64,000 nt of DNA from Tridacna crocea. Taxonomy: Eukaryota; Mollusca; Bivalvia; Cardiida; Cardiidae. The stretch spans positions 59,464,192 to 59,528,191 of the forward strand of contig OX031061.1 in NCBI GenBank assembly GCA_943736015.1, read 5' to 3'. The notes under the pieces were generated by a model. It worked only from the letters and a program-made list of their open reading frames with translations. It had not been told where the DNA came from and did not search any database. Positions 1 to 10,879 of this stretch are shown in pieces. A program made the position numbers and the translations under genes. Each line of letters begins with the position of its first letter. Position 1 is the stretch's first letter.

Positions 1-109
1 AAAACCTAGTTCTATACCTCACCTTAGATATTGCATTCGTCATTTCATGAATACAAATCTTCGAAGTCTAAAACGATTTGTCAAACGTTCTCTTACATGG
101 TGTTTGTTC

Positions 110-300
110 CCCGACATTGCTTCATTTTTTATATCACTTAACGAAACCACATGACATTTAGACTTAGTTATTTCATGTATATTTTGATTTTTTTTTCACT
201 GATTTTTCGAAAATTAGCTGAATTATATTTTGGTCACACTCATAGGGTGATACTCTTTTAGACACTGTGCCCCTTTGACCGTAAAGAACCATCTAATAAT
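110..300. repeat. Dispersed repeat, copy 1
   Basis: This stretch resembles 57965-58160 in direct orientation. Shared anchors are the ACGAAACCAC block near 141 and 58013, and the CATAGGGTG block near 242 and 58123, followed by a shared ACTGTG-CCCTTTGA stretch. No coding potential is visible. Positions 1-110 and 300-760 show only AT-rich sequence with short uninformative reading frames. Confidence 0.5.
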
Positions 301-759
301 ATATTTTCGATTTTGTTTTTGGAACTTAACAACTTCATTTAATTTACCCTTCTTCATTTTATTATCGTATGCTTTACAATGGAGCAAACGATCACAGTCA
401 CGTTTAACTTGGTATCTAAAAGCGATTTTGTTTTGAAATATTACTCTGGAATGCTTGAATAACAACAACCGTCAGTGCTAATTTATCTGCCCGAGACCGT
501 CATGTGACAGACACATAACTGATATTAAATCGTTTCGTACTAACGAATTGTAGATAGTTTTAAACAAAGACATCTAGATCTACCAGAAGTTATCTTAAGA
601 GAAACTTATTTGATACAAAATAAATAACCGTTTTTCTTCAATATGAAAACAATGGCAGGAAAAGGGATAAACAATTCAAATGATGAAAATTATCTTTGAT
701 ATGGTGGTGAATATTGTGTAATTTTAAATCTCTAATTTTGAAGACAGAAAAAGAAAAAC

Positions 760-895
760 GTTTCTTTTGAAACTCTTTTTCATTTTTGATAAGAATAGAA
801 TGGTAAAGAATTATAAAAAAGTCTTTCACCAAACGATAGAATTTAGACAACCTCAAGGCAAAAAATCACTAAACTGTTGGAAAAGAAAAATACGC
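760..895. repeat. Left part of an old interspersed repeat split by the DIRS element
   Basis: The sequence matches about 40270-40430: the GAAACTCTTT block, AATGGTAAA, then GACAACCTCAAGG and an A-rich run. The match stops near 895, where the DIRS-like A1 repeat begins, and resumes near 4063. That indicates insertion into a pre-existing copy of the repeat. Confidence 0.6.
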
Positions 896-1075
896 TAGTA
901 AATGGGGCTATCAACTATGGATAGTAACGTGTTATTGCAGGAAAGATATTCTTTGCATTCTGTGTCAGTGAGAAGGTCGTGTATTTCTTACGGTAATGCA
1001 TTTTTTCAACAAAACGTTTTTCAACTTTTGCACAAGTGAGTAAGCAATTTGAGACCAAATTAATCTTAATCTACT
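896..1075 (+). repeat. Split direct repeat A1
   Basis: It matches 3296-3475. Shared blocks include ATAGTAACGTGTTATTGC (928 and 3316), GTGTATTTCT (979 and 3376) and AAGCAA near 1044. It forms the 5' end of the DIRS-like element. Confidence 0.7.
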
Positions 1076-1676
1076 TCCTTTTTAAATTTTATGACCTATA
1101 AATCTAGCATTGTCGGAAGTCTTTCACGTTAGTCCGATGTCTTATTTTGTCCTTTTTCGTGACAATTGTTTTTATTCTACGACAAGGCCGGATATTCCCA
1201 CTGCTTATAAATTAAAATGGGTAGGGTACGCTTGAGTTCCGCAGGGTATTCTGTCAATTTGGTGATTATTTGTTACCTTATGATGGTCGATTGCTATCTA
1301 ATTGCGTTTTGCAAGGATTTCTATTGTTGTTTATGTTTCTTCTCATGAATTTTCATCACTACATTGACAATCTTTGCCAATGAACAATGACGAGAAAAAG
1401 ACGGAATACCATTACAACAAACGGTCAGAGCAAAGGTGTTGATGATCAATTGGACCAAATTGCCCCATTCCCCGAATTTTGGCTTCCTTAAGGGATCATA
1501 TTAATTCGGCAACGAAGAGCAAAATGATAAATGGTGATTATGTTGACTAGTTAAAATTTAGATATTGAATTTGCATGCAGAGCAGGAAAAATACACTTGT
1601 TTACTTGAGTGCCCCGGGGCAGCTTATTTTGCAGCAAAAACCAAAAACCAAAATCAAACGAGGTAACAATTGAAAT

Positions 1677-2860
1677 ATGGATAGACCTGTTTCTAATATA
1701 TATATATATGCAAGCATCTATCTTTCAGCTCATGAGGAAAAGACCAAAAGTATTTTGAAGTATATGAACATAATTCGTACTGGTCAAAGCTGTTCTGGAG
1801 GAAATGACTGGCGCCTGTATGATGGTTATCTTGTAATCCCACTAGACAATGGGATGTAATAGACAAAGAATTATTGCTACTTTTCATGACGGATCCTATG
1901 AAAACAAACTTGTATGCGCAATATGGATCCATATTGGCAAAGATTTAAATGAAGGCTTCCGGTTACGTTTCACAGGTTTCAGAATAGGTTTGCATAGTCA
2001 TAATTTGAAAATCAGTCACTGGAAATTCTGAAGTAGTGAGAAATTCCAGAAAGAAGTATGGCTAGGTTGAATGATATGTCGATATAAAGAACCCCCAATT
2101 TCAAATTTACGAGTGTCCGCTATTGAGATGGTACCGAAATCAGATGGTGGATGGCGCCTTATCACACATTTATTCTACCCTTGTGGGAACAGTATCAATA
2201 AATGGCTTCCCTGATGAGCTAGGTTCGGTGAAAATTCAAAATTTGATAAGGTCGCGGATATTATATTTTCTTTAGGAAAATGACTTGCGTCAAAGAGAGA
2301 CATAAAATCAGCTTTTCGTCGTCTTCTCATGCACTCGGTGGATCTCCGTTTGCTGTGCTTATAAATTGAGGGTCAGTATTTGATCGACAAAGCCTTGCCA
2401 TTGGGTCTAAGGATCAGTTGTAGGTCGTTCGAAATGTTTTCAATATTTTTACACTGTTCGGTCAAACTAGGCTACCCTTGATCATTATCTAGATGATGTC
2501 ATTTTTGCAGGCCCTGCTTCTTCAGAGCAATATATTAATTTAGTAAAAAGATTTGAGACTATTTGTAGTAATACAGGTGTCCCCCTAGCAGAGGAAAAGT
2601 CTATAGGGCCATATACACCAATGCTATTTTTGGGCTTTGAAATAGGTTCTTTGAAAAGGACAATTCAAATTCCTAAGCACAAATTGACATGTTGTTATGG
2701 GCCCTCTTGGCTTTGGTTAAAACAAGTAAAATTACTGCAAAAGTGTTTGAGTTATTGATAGGAATGTTCATTTTCTTATGCAAAGCCATACATAGCAGTC
2801 GGCCTTTTTCAAGAAGATCTTATAGCAAGTTAAAGACTGCAAAGTGACCTCATCGTAAGA
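1677..2860 (+). pseudogene. DIRS-type polyprotein / reverse transcriptase remnant
   Basis: Translation in shifting frames gives a continuous DIRS-like order. About 1760-1850 reads YMNIIRTG then GGNDWRLYD. About 1949-2030 reads GFRLRFTGFRIGLHSHNL. About 2113-2206 contains VPKSDGGWRLITH followed by YPCGNSIN, a reverse-transcriptase finger signature of DIRS elements. About 2300-2430 gives IKSAFR and then a DKALPLG-like segment. About 2478-2520 contains LDHYLDDVIFAGPAS, with the YLDD catalytic box. Then come GVPLAEEKS and FLGFEIGSL (to about 2670), and a connection-like CKAIHSSRPFSRRSY (2780-2825). Stop codons follow at 2207 and 2210, with further stops and frameshifts, so the copy is dead. Family assignment comes from recognising the motifs, not from a search. 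Confidence 0.75.
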
Positions 2861-2930
2861 TAAGGCGACCTGTTAACCCGCTACTTCCTTTACAGGTTAT
2901 CAGCTTACATTGTCGTATGACGGTTAGCTT

Positions 2931-3290
2931 TTTAGAGACCTGATGTCGTTTAATTGTAAACCCTTCAGAAAATCATAAATAACTAAAGAAGATCATAAGT
3001 GTGAGTCTTCTGCTGTTTCCCAAGGAAGTCTTTACTACGTTTTTTGTTACCTGTGATTTGAATTATGTTAATGAATAATCTATGGCCCTGATGGGGCTTT
3101 TTTAGCTAGCTATTGACATTTGAATAGCCTTTTATGACTGACATTGACTCACATTCATTTACTGGTTGAATATGTTTTGTGTATATGTGAATATAATGTG
3201 TTGCTGACTGCAAGCCGTAGCCATTCTAAGGGAAAATCTCATTAAATAGTGTTTTATCTTTAAAGATCCTCTTGTCTTGACTAACTCTGC
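2931..3290 (+). repeat. Split direct repeat B1
   Basis: It matches B2 at 3697-4035. Shared blocks are GAGACCTGATGTCGTTTAA (2935 and 3701), TACGTTTTTTGTTAC, GCTAGCTAT, TATGTTTTGTGTATATGTGA, GCCATTCTAAGG and CTCATTAAAT. It ends where A2 begins. Confidence 0.7.
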
Positions 3291-3295
3291 GATAA

Positions 3296-3475
3296 GTATG
3301 GCTATCCAAAATGAATAGTAACGTGTTATTGCGGGGAAGGATATCAGTTACGTTCTGTTGCAGTGAGGAGGGCTTGTGTATTTCTCACGGATATATGTTT
3401 TCTTTACACAACGTGTTTCAACGTATGACCAAGCAAGCAAATTGAAGCTAATTTTGCAAACCGCCTACCCACCCT
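3296..3475 (+). repeat. Split direct repeat A2
   Basis: This is the internal copy of A1, lying directly after B1. About 220 bp (3476-3696) without clear homology separates A2 from B2. A short open stretch at 3586-3777 runs into B2 and is not recognised as a gene. Confidence 0.65.
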
Positions 3476-3696
3476 GGTACAAAATAACTAATGGCTTAAC
3501 ACCTGATACTGCTTGAGAAATGTTTTGTTTTTCAGATCATTATGGAAAAATTCTCATGTAAAATGTTAGCTACAAAGGTACTTAGGTGTCCCAAGCTGCA
3601 CAGACTTTAACTACAATCGGCGTGGCCATGAAATTACAGATGTGGGTAGACTTTTTGTTAAATTACACCTTTAGAGACTTGATGTTCCGCCAGCAT

Positions 3697-4035
3697 TTTG
3701 GAGACCTGATGTCGTTTAACTGGTTGAAACCATTCGGTAAAATCGTAGATAACATTAGAAAAGTCCATAAGTTTTAGCCTCCTTCTGTTTCTCAGGAGAG
3801 TCGTACCACGTTTTTTGTTACTTGTTATTTTAATTATGTTGGTGAATAATTTGCAGCTTGATTTGGGCTTTTTGGGCTAGCTATCGACATCTGAGAAGCC
3901 TGACATTCATTTGCTGGTTATATATGTTTTGTGTATATGTGACCATGTATGTGTTGCTGATTACAAACCGCAGCCATTCTAAGGACAAATCTCATTAAAT
4001 TGTGTTCTACTTTAAAGATTTTCTTGTCTCGTCTT
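3697..4035 (+). repeat. Split direct repeat B2
   Basis: This is the 3' copy of the B repeat and the end of the DIRS-like element. Its first 14 bases, GGAGACCTGATGTC, are echoed imperfectly at 3670-3684 (AGAGACTTGATGTT), perhaps a small internal duplication. Confidence 0.65.
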
Positions 4036-4062
4036 ACTTCACAAAAAACAATATTTTCTATC

Positions 4063-4640
4063 CCTATCAGTATGTTAAGTACACTTTCCCAGACAAACGG
4101 TACATTTCAGGCGCTCTTAATTTGTCATCTGACAATGGTTTTAATGTACACGACCACCCTAAATTATAATTTTCTTTTAAGAAATAGACACTTCATAGTA
4201 AAATAACAGTTGTACATCTATAAGAATTGAATGTATTTTCAAGCAAGAACTATTTATTTGGCCCAAATGTTGACCCCTATCTTTAACCACATCCAAATGC
4301 TGTTTTAACACAGCCTGGGAAAGAGGCCATCTAAAAAACTTTTTTTCGAAAAGGAGAAATTATCTTGACACAAAGAACAAAATCAGATCTGCCAAAATTG
4401 AATGCATTTTCAGGCAACGACTTTGGGCTGGCTCCATTGATGGAACCTACTTGAAGTAGAATGAGAGACATTTTAGGAAAAGGAGAAAATTTCATCACAA
4501 AATTCTTCTTTTTGACCAAAAGTTCACAAGCCTTCTTTCTAAAGGCTTTAAAATTTCATTTTTGAGTTCTAAAGGGGTCAATCTAAGTTTCTGCACAATG
4601 AAAAAACATGTACTGGTAAGTCAATACTCTGCCATCATTT
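4063..4640. repeat. Right part of the split interspersed repeat
   Basis: It is collinear with 40430-40495 and then 41280-41700. Blocks include CCAGACAAACGGTACATTT (4088), AATTGAATGCATTTTCAGG (4398) and GGTCAATCTAAGTTTCT. The partner copy carries a separate TTAA-flanked insertion at 40495-40973. Homology with the partner resumes at about 5128-5162 and 5359-5480, around the SINE and MITE insertions described below. Confidence 0.6.
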
Positions 4641-4689
4641 AAAAAATGCACTTACAAAACTGCTCTAAATTGCACATTCTTACGAACAA

Positions 4690-5127
4690 TTTCCGAAAAG
4701 CCAATACCTTAACCACTGAGCCAAAGAGATATCTCCTTGACGCAGTAGTCAGGTATTGTATTTAAATGCATGAAGGAGTGATCTCCCGTAACACACCCCC
4801 TCTTAAAGTTATCATTTATTGATGACTCAAAACCTTATTAGGCAGAAAGTCAATTTTTGGACAACAAACTGGATTAACGGCTCACTGGCCAATCCCTGAC
4901 GAGCCCCCATCTTACGAACATTGACCGTAAGAGAGAAACAAATGAATAAATGCATGGCAAATATAAGGGACCGAGCACGATTCGAACCCCAGAACTCCTG
5001 GACGAGTGGCCAATACCTTAACCACTGAGCCAAAGAGATATTTCCTAGTGGCAGTAGTCAGGTACATGTATTGTATTTAAATCGGGACAAAGCCATGCAT
5101 GAAGGAGTGGTCTCCCGTAATAACATA
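4690..5127 (-). repeat. tRNA-derived SINE, tandem dimer
   Basis: Two partial copies lie about 300 bp apart. On the - strand each reads TTTGGCTCAGTGGTTAAGG (A-box-like). The right-hand copy continues to GGGGTTCGAATCG (B-box-like, near 4978-4990). The same composite unit occurs at 32866-33389 with a period of about 320 bp. It is not a functional tRNA: the acceptor arms do not pair. Confidence 0.65.
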
Positions 5128-5162
5128 TAGATTGCACAACCCTATACACTTTGCTGTATCAG

Positions 5163-5358
5163 GGCCCGTATTCACCAACCATTCTCAAGAACGTTCTTGG
5201 TCTTATTCTTCAAGATTTCCTGACTGTGAAAGTAACAGAACGTCTGATTGGCTAAACCATCCGGTTTAGCCAATCAGACGTTCTGTTACTTTCACATTGG
5301 CAAAATTCTGAAGAATAAGCCTAAGAATATTCTCAAGAATGGTTGGTGAATACGGGCC
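5163..5358. mobile_element. PIF/Harbinger-like MITE, copy 1 (196 bp)
   Basis: The element begins GGCCCGTATTCACCAACC and ends with the exact inverted complement. The ends are perfect over at least 22 bp, and the body is palindromic with a central GGCTAAACC-GGTTTAGCC hairpin. The direct repeat CAG (5160-5162 and 5359-5361) flanks it. The paralogous locus near 41890 reads TATCAGGAGAG without the element, which supports a 3-bp CAG target duplication. GG-CC ends with a 3-bp duplication suit PIF/Harbinger. No ORF is present. Confidence 0.8.
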
Positions 5359-5864
5359 CAGGAGAGGCAATTAAACTACACGAAAATGTATTGCAATAAT
5401 TTAAGACTATTCAAAACTCCAACAGTACTCTCAGTACTTTGAGTCCATTACGCAGTTATGGATACTACTCCTTAGTGTTTTCTATTACGAGTATTTCAGT
5501 CAAAAATGGTAAAAGCACAAATCGTGCAATGTCAGAGTTCTTTCTGCACTTGCGTAAAGTGCGTTATAGGTGATATGTTCACTGTAAATTATTGCAAAAC
5601 TCGTTGCGATGACAGGAACTTTATTACATTTGACTTCACAACCAGTTTTGCAATAAAATCGAGAATTGCAACAAACTCATTATATGGACCATATTTGATC
5701 GTTTTCTAGTCAAACCAAATTCAAATACAATTTAATGTTAAATGGGACTATGTAAGACCTTAATTAAGTTACAGAAAGTGCGCTTCAAAGATCAGTAGGA
5801 ACATTTCACGGTAAACACTATTTAGGCAAACAGATGGAGAGAAAAAGAAGAAAAAAATGCACTC

Positions 5865-5945
5865 CGTGGGATTCGAACCCATGAGCTCGAGCGCAGATAT
5901 TAAGGAACTGGCGCTCTACCGACTTCGCTTCAGGACAGTCACGAC
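5865..5945 (-). repeat. tRNA-like SINE head
   Basis: The - strand shows GTCGGTAGAGCGCC (A box) and GGGTTCGAATCCCACGG (B box). Flanking bases do not make an acceptor stem, so this looks like a SINE head or a tRNA pseudogene, not a functional tRNA. Confidence 0.5.
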
Positions 5946-5992
5946 CGTAACGGTACCAGTAATATATAAAGTCTTACAGATGTCTCCGAAAG

Positions 5993-6136
5993 TTTGTAAA
6001 ATGCCCCTTTGGCGTAAGATCATGCGATAACGTGCACAGCAGGTGAAAGTAGACACAAAGACAAATTTGTAAAATGCCACTTAGGCGTAAGACAATGCGA
6101 TAACGTGCACAGGAGGTGAATTAGACACAAAGACAA
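5993..6136 (+). repeat. Two-copy tandem repeat, period about 73 bp
   Basis: The unit starts TTTGTAAAATGCC and contains GCGATAACGTGCACAG and AGACACAAAGACAA. It recurs once, from 6066. Confidence 0.75.
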
Positions 6137-7299
6137 GAAAAAATATCAGTCATTGATCAATAACACGATCAGTGATAAATAATTTGATTTTTGTATGAGA
6201 GATAAACAGCTGTAGGTAGTGTTTGCTTCGTTTGGGTATTTATTGAGGAACTATACTACTCAACTTTTGCTAAGCATCAGAAGATTTTTTTTATATTATT
6301 ACAAGTATAAAACAGATTTCTTTCCAATTTTTGAAAATTATGATTCAGCAATGTTTTGAGAAAGTCCCCCGACATGAATCCGTGTAGACTAATCCGTTAC
6401 AACTCGTCCAGGTAGCATGGGAAGCATGCACCCGTACATTTTCATGTTTTTCATGGTCCATATAATGAGTTTGTTGCAATTCGCGTTTTTATTGCAAAAC
6501 TGGATGTGAAGTCAAAAGTAATAAAGTTCCTGTCATCGCAACGACTCTTGCAATAATTTACTGCAATACTGGTTTCAAACATATTGTTTCTGGAACGATC
6601 CAAATTTCATGCTGTTTACCTCGTCTAATAGACTTTATGACAGTTTCCAATGATTTCAGCGTTAATAGTGTTTAGCCTGAAATGTTCCTACTGGTCTTTG
6701 AAGCGCACTTTCTGTAACTTAATTTACGTCTTACATAGTCCCATTTAACATTAAATTGTATTTAATTTGGTTTTGACTAGAAAACGATCAAATATGGTCC
6801 ATATAATGAGGTTGTTGCAATTCTCGTTTTTATTGCAAAACTGGTTGTGAAGTCAAATGTAATAAAGTTCCTGTCATCGCAACGAGTTTTGCAATAATTT
6901 ATTGCAATTCTCGTTTTTATTGCAAAACTGGTTGCTATATAGCTGCACATTTTAGCACGTATTACCAAGGCCTCAGTGACGTCAGTTTCAGTGAATTGGG
7001 GCACTCAGACGAGAAATTCTATTTTTTGAAACAAAGAGCAGGTAAAATTCGCTGAAAAAAAATCGAATGGTAAAACTTCGCAGTATAATAAAATCGTTGT
7101 ACGGTCAGGTAGCAGGGAATTGGTTGGGATGGCAAAACTTTGTAGTACAATAAATTCGTTGTACGGTTAGGTGGTAGGCGACTTGGAAACTTGCTCACGA
7201 CTGTAGTGAACCATGCCGTCTGCTCGCCATCGGTATGAATCACCACATCCTTGAACAAGTTTCCAAGTCCCCTGCCACCTGACAATACAACTAATGATG

Positions 7300-7545
7300 T
7301 AAACCAAACTGAGTTTGCTGTCTTTAAATGCCTTTGAAATGGTCCGATCTAAAATTTCTTCATGTGATAAAGGGATTTCATGGCTTAGTGGTAAACTGCA
7401 GGGAATCTTAAAGTAGAAGTTCTAGGTTCGAGCCTCAGTGTACGCATTGAATTTTTTAAGGGAATTTCACTTCAGACACTTCAGAGCCTTTCGTTACTGG
7501 TGAAACCCAGAATAAACATGATTATGTAATGTGTTGCCTTAATAT
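7300..7545 (+). repeat. tRNA-derived SINE, copy 1
   Basis: The tRNA-like head has TGGCTTAGTGGTAAACTGC (A-box-like, near 7380) and GGTTCGAGCC (B-box-like, near 7426). A body follows with GACACTTCAGAGCCTTT. The same unit occurs at 9361-9632. Weak similarity continues on the right side of both copies. From 7546 to 8250 I see no other feature. Confidence 0.6.
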
Positions 7546-8254
7546 GCTTGAAGTAAAGTTAAAAGTTAAAAGTCACGACATCCCATTTCACTTTTTACTA
7601 GAAAAACTAAACGCCTTTGGAAGAGAGGAATACATTTTTGGCGTAGAAGAAAATGCTGCTTGAAACATTATGGACAAAGGAAGAAAAAATGCTGGCCCCG
7701 TCATAGACAAACTGCTTCCTTTGAACCATATGCATTTTGTCCTGTGCGAATATTTTAATTTTGACAAGTCTGTAACTTTGTCCTGTGGTAAAGAGTTAAC
7801 AATATTTAAGAGCTGCTGTTCATTTCTACTATTTTAGCGTTTGTATGATTCCAGTCTTCTATTATAATAGTGTTATACAACTGATGTCTCCATTTCGCTA
7901 TTTTAACATTTTTTTTGCATATGCACTCAAGATGCTTTTATTAGATTATTTGGTCTTAGAAGGGACACGTATGAAACTTGTTGTTATACAAATAGTGGCT
8001 CTTTGAAGAAAAGAAGAATCTCTCTCTGTCGGGGAGGGGGTGGGGGATTAACAGAAAGGTGCAGCCCAGCTTTTGCCCACTGTAATGTTTTCATGTATTC
8101 TAGGAATGCAGGATTCATTGACAATTTTTAAAACTTCCCTACATTTTTGTCCCTTTTGAGACCCATGGATACCTTTACAGTGTTTTTAGAATAATATGTT
8201 TTTTTTTTGCTTTACTTCTAGATGTCTTTAGCAGCATATTGATTGAGTTGAACG

Positions 8255-8410
8255 ACCGTATAGAAAAAAAAATACATTTGCTCGTCTGTCTCTGAAACCA
8301 TACAAACACTGAAAGTGTGTATTACAATTGAAAGGTACAAGTGTTTTATCCCCACATCTATAAATATATAGCATCAAACGCAAAGTCCTGAAAACCAATT
8401 TTAGTCTGTT
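8255..8410. repeat. Left arm of an inverted repeat pair
   Basis: It is the inverted complement of 10135-10290. Shared blocks include TGTCTCTGAAACCA, GTGTTTTATC and AAACGCAAAGTCCTGAAAAC (one mismatch). The arms are 1.7 kb apart and could be the ends of a decayed element or two inverted insertions. Confidence 0.6.
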
Positions 8411-8706
8411 GTTGAACGTAGGTCAGGAGTATTAACTGTTTAACCTATCAAAACAGTAGAATGAACATTTTACTTTCCTCATATCGAGTGTAAAATATTC
8501 TTCAGCAGCACTTTTCTTCAAGTCCTTCATCCATTTATCCCTTATTCTATCGGCTTCTTTACCTTATCATTTTGTATTAACCATTAGCCAAACAATTCCT
8601 GGTTTTTATGACCTTGAGAAAGAAGTCTTTTGAAAACATTTTGCACTTGCCTAAAGTGAGCTGTAGGCGTTAGTCCTTGTGTGTTCTATAATTTTAGTGA
8701 ATTATA

Positions 8707-9136
8707 GTAAAAACAAATGTTGTATGCATTGTTGAAGTTCTTTTGGTGGTTTAGATTCTCGCCATACTAGACCATGAAGAGGAGTGTATAGCCCCAATAG
8801 CTCACTGGTAAATCATCAGATTTGCGAACATAAATTCTTGGTATTCTATAATGTGTGGGTAGAATGTCTAAGGCTAGCTATCTAATCTTGGAAAAATGTT
8901 TTTTCTTTTTTTATTAGACATATATATTATAGTAAAAACTTTTTTTTTTGCATTGTTGAAGTTCTTTTTGTGGTTTAATTTCTCGCCATAGTGGACCATG
9001 AAGAGGAGATTATAGCGCCGATAGCTAAGCTGGTAAATCATCAAATTTGTGAACATCAGCTCTCTGGATACTTTAAGGTGTGACTTTAATGGTATACAAG
9101 GGCTGGCTATCTTATATTAGAAAAATGTTTTTTCGA
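8707..9136 (+). repeat. Tandem duplication with tRNA-like segment, period about 225 bp
   Basis: Unit 1 is 8707-8905 and unit 2 is 8931-9136. Both carry GCATTGTTGAAGTTCTTTT, GACCATGAAGAGGAG, an A-box-like GCTCACTGGTAAATCATC, and a final GGAAAAATGTTTTTTC-like block. They are probably a SINE dimer. Confidence 0.6.
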
Positions 9137-9360
9137 TGAAACGTAAAACCTAACTCCCTTGTATTGCTACTATACACTGAGAACGATAGTGAGCCAGGAA
9201 TAAATTAGGGTGGAATTCAACTTGTACCCTCTTGTATCCTGCATTCGGGACCTCGGGAGTATCACCCGTACATAACAAAAGTTTTTACGCAGGCGCTGTT
9301 GTTTTTTTTTTTGCTTTTCAAAAAAATGTTTTCACCTTTTCACAGACATATATTATTATT

Positions 9361-9632
9361 AAGCCAAATCAAGTCTACTGTCTGTAAATGATTTGAAATG
9401 ATCGATTCTCATATTTCTTCCTGTGGTGAAATTCTACCATGTACGGTAATAAGGATTATTTCCTGTCTGGTTCAGTGGTAGACTTTAGGGCTCTTAAACT
9501 AGGATTTTCGGGTTCGAGGCTCTCTGTACGCACTGATTTTTCAAAGTAATTGTCATTTGATAAGACACTTCAGAGCCTTTGCATACTGGTAAAACCCGGG
9601 ACATATTGAATATGGGAGATAATGCCCGGATA
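9361..9632 (+). repeat. tRNA-derived SINE, copy 2
   Basis: This is homologous to 7300-7545. It has CTGGTTCAGTGGTAGAC (A box), CGGGTTCGAGGC (B box), the GTACGCACTGA junction and GACACTTCAGAGCCTTT. From 9640 to 10130 nothing else is recognised. Confidence 0.6.
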
Positions 9633-10134
9633 TGACTGACGAAATATTAAAAGTTCCGCAAAACCACATCTAACTCTTTATTGTATGACACAACTTCGAA
9701 TGGTTCAAATTGAAAGTTTTTGCAGAGAACAAATTAAACCTGACTCAAAAACTGAATGGTTTGTGAAAGGGAAGAAAACATTTTGGGCATTGTAGAAAAT
9801 GCTACTTCCTATCATTTTGTCCCTACCCTATTAACCATATTAACCGTTTAGCAAGCCATCAGGGCTTTTATTGAACCTCAGAAAGAAGGTGTTTAAAAAG
9901 CAATATGAACAAAGGGAAAAATGATTGTTATCGGGCCAGACAGACAGACACACAGCTTTTAAAGCGTAACCATTAATTATATTTTAAGATAGAATGATAA
10001 CATAATGTGCATTTAAAAGAATGAATACATAGATTGACGACTTGAAGAAATAAGTTGCTTGAAATAAATTTTGTATTCTCAATAAGAGGTAAGTAGAATA
10101 TTTTTTTCTTTTGATAGTTTAAAGACTTAGTACC

Positions 10135-10290
10135 CTTGGGCTTTATTTTTCAATATACCAATATTAGTTTTCAGGACTTAGCGTTTGATTTTGTTTATAA
10201 ATGAGGAGATAAAACACTTTTACGTTTCGTTCGTGAAACAGGGTTTAAGTGTTTATCTGGTTTCAGAGACAGAGGAGCGTATTTATTTTT
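10135..10290. repeat. Right arm of an inverted repeat pair
   Basis: It is the inverted partner of 8255-8410. AT-rich sequence follows to 10560 with no recognised feature. Confidence 0.6.
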
Positions 10291-10574
10291 TTTGAAAAAG
10301 GTGCTTTAATTCAATCAATAAGATACAGGGAATGAAGACAACCAGAGGTAAAGAGAAAACTCATTATTCTTAAAACACTGTTGAGTTATCAATGAACCCG
10401 TCTCCTTTTGAAAACGTCAAACCCGTAGAGAAGTTTTGTAAATTGTGAATAAATCCAGCATTTGTAGCATACATGCAAACCTTATAGTGGGCAAATACTA
10501 GAGTTCCACCAAAAACGCGTGCTCCTTTCTTTTAACCAATTGCCCGCCCTCTCCTTCCTACACCCCTACCCCCA

Positions 10575-10692
10575 GTGAGAGAGAGAGAAAAGAGACGAGA
10601 AGCGAGAGAGAAAGAGATAGAAAAGTAAAGCGAAGAGGTGAGGAGAGAGAGAGAGACGGAAGAGAGAAGAGAGAAAGAAGGAGAGGGGGGCG
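10575..10692 (+). repeat. GA-rich microsatellite
   Basis: An imperfect (GA)n / GAGAAA tract, almost wholly purine on the + strand, is preceded by a pyrimidine-rich patch at 10545-10573. Confidence 0.9.
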
Positions 10693-10879
10693 GGGCAAGA
10701 GCGTGCATTGTTCATTCACTGTAAATATTACTTTTTGGTTGAATACTACTCAAAATAGCATCACTACCCCATCCAAAGTTTATGCTGGACAAAGGTGATA
10801 CCATTTTTCCACAATGTTTTTAAAAGTATTTTTAAGGATCAATTAAAGTCTTGATTGTTACGTAAAGTGTTAAAATAGT

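Larger units (their letters stand above)
896..4062 (+). mobile_element. DIRS/Ngaro-like tyrosine-recombinase-class retrotransposon, degenerate
   Basis: The order is A1 (896-1075), decayed reverse-transcriptase ORFs (about 1677-2860), B1 (2931-3290), A2 (3296-3475), B2 (3697-4035). A1 with A2 and B1 with B2 are diverged direct repeats. This A1-ORFs-B1-A2-B2 layout is the split direct repeat arrangement known for Ngaro and PAT-like DIRS elements. The reverse-transcriptase remnant also reads as DIRS-like. Flanks on either side rejoin as one repeat homologous to 40270-41710, and no target duplication is evident, as expected for this order. No tyrosine recombinase domain could be recognised between B1 and B2. 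The exact ends are uncertain by about 10 bases. The element is non-functional because stops and frameshifts interrupt every frame. Confidence 0.75.
5586..6900. mobile_element. Foldback element with about 240-bp inverted arms
   Basis: The left arm 5586-5826 is the inverted complement of 6667-6900, with only scattered mismatches. Shared blocks include GTTGCGATGACAGGAACTTT and TAAATGGGACTATGTAAGAC. A third, right-oriented partial copy lies at 6453-6560. Between the arms are a tRNA-like segment and a 73-bp tandem duplication. No transposase is visible. Confidence 0.65.

Noticed and set aside
223..468. 81-codon open stretch on the - strand
   Set aside because: Composition is AT-driven, with no motif, splice context or paralogue. 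It is compatible with chance.
3586..3777. Possible tyrosine recombinase piece of the DIRS element
   Set aside because: A vague resemblance only. No catalytic R-H-R-Y pattern can be shown and it runs into the B2 repeat.
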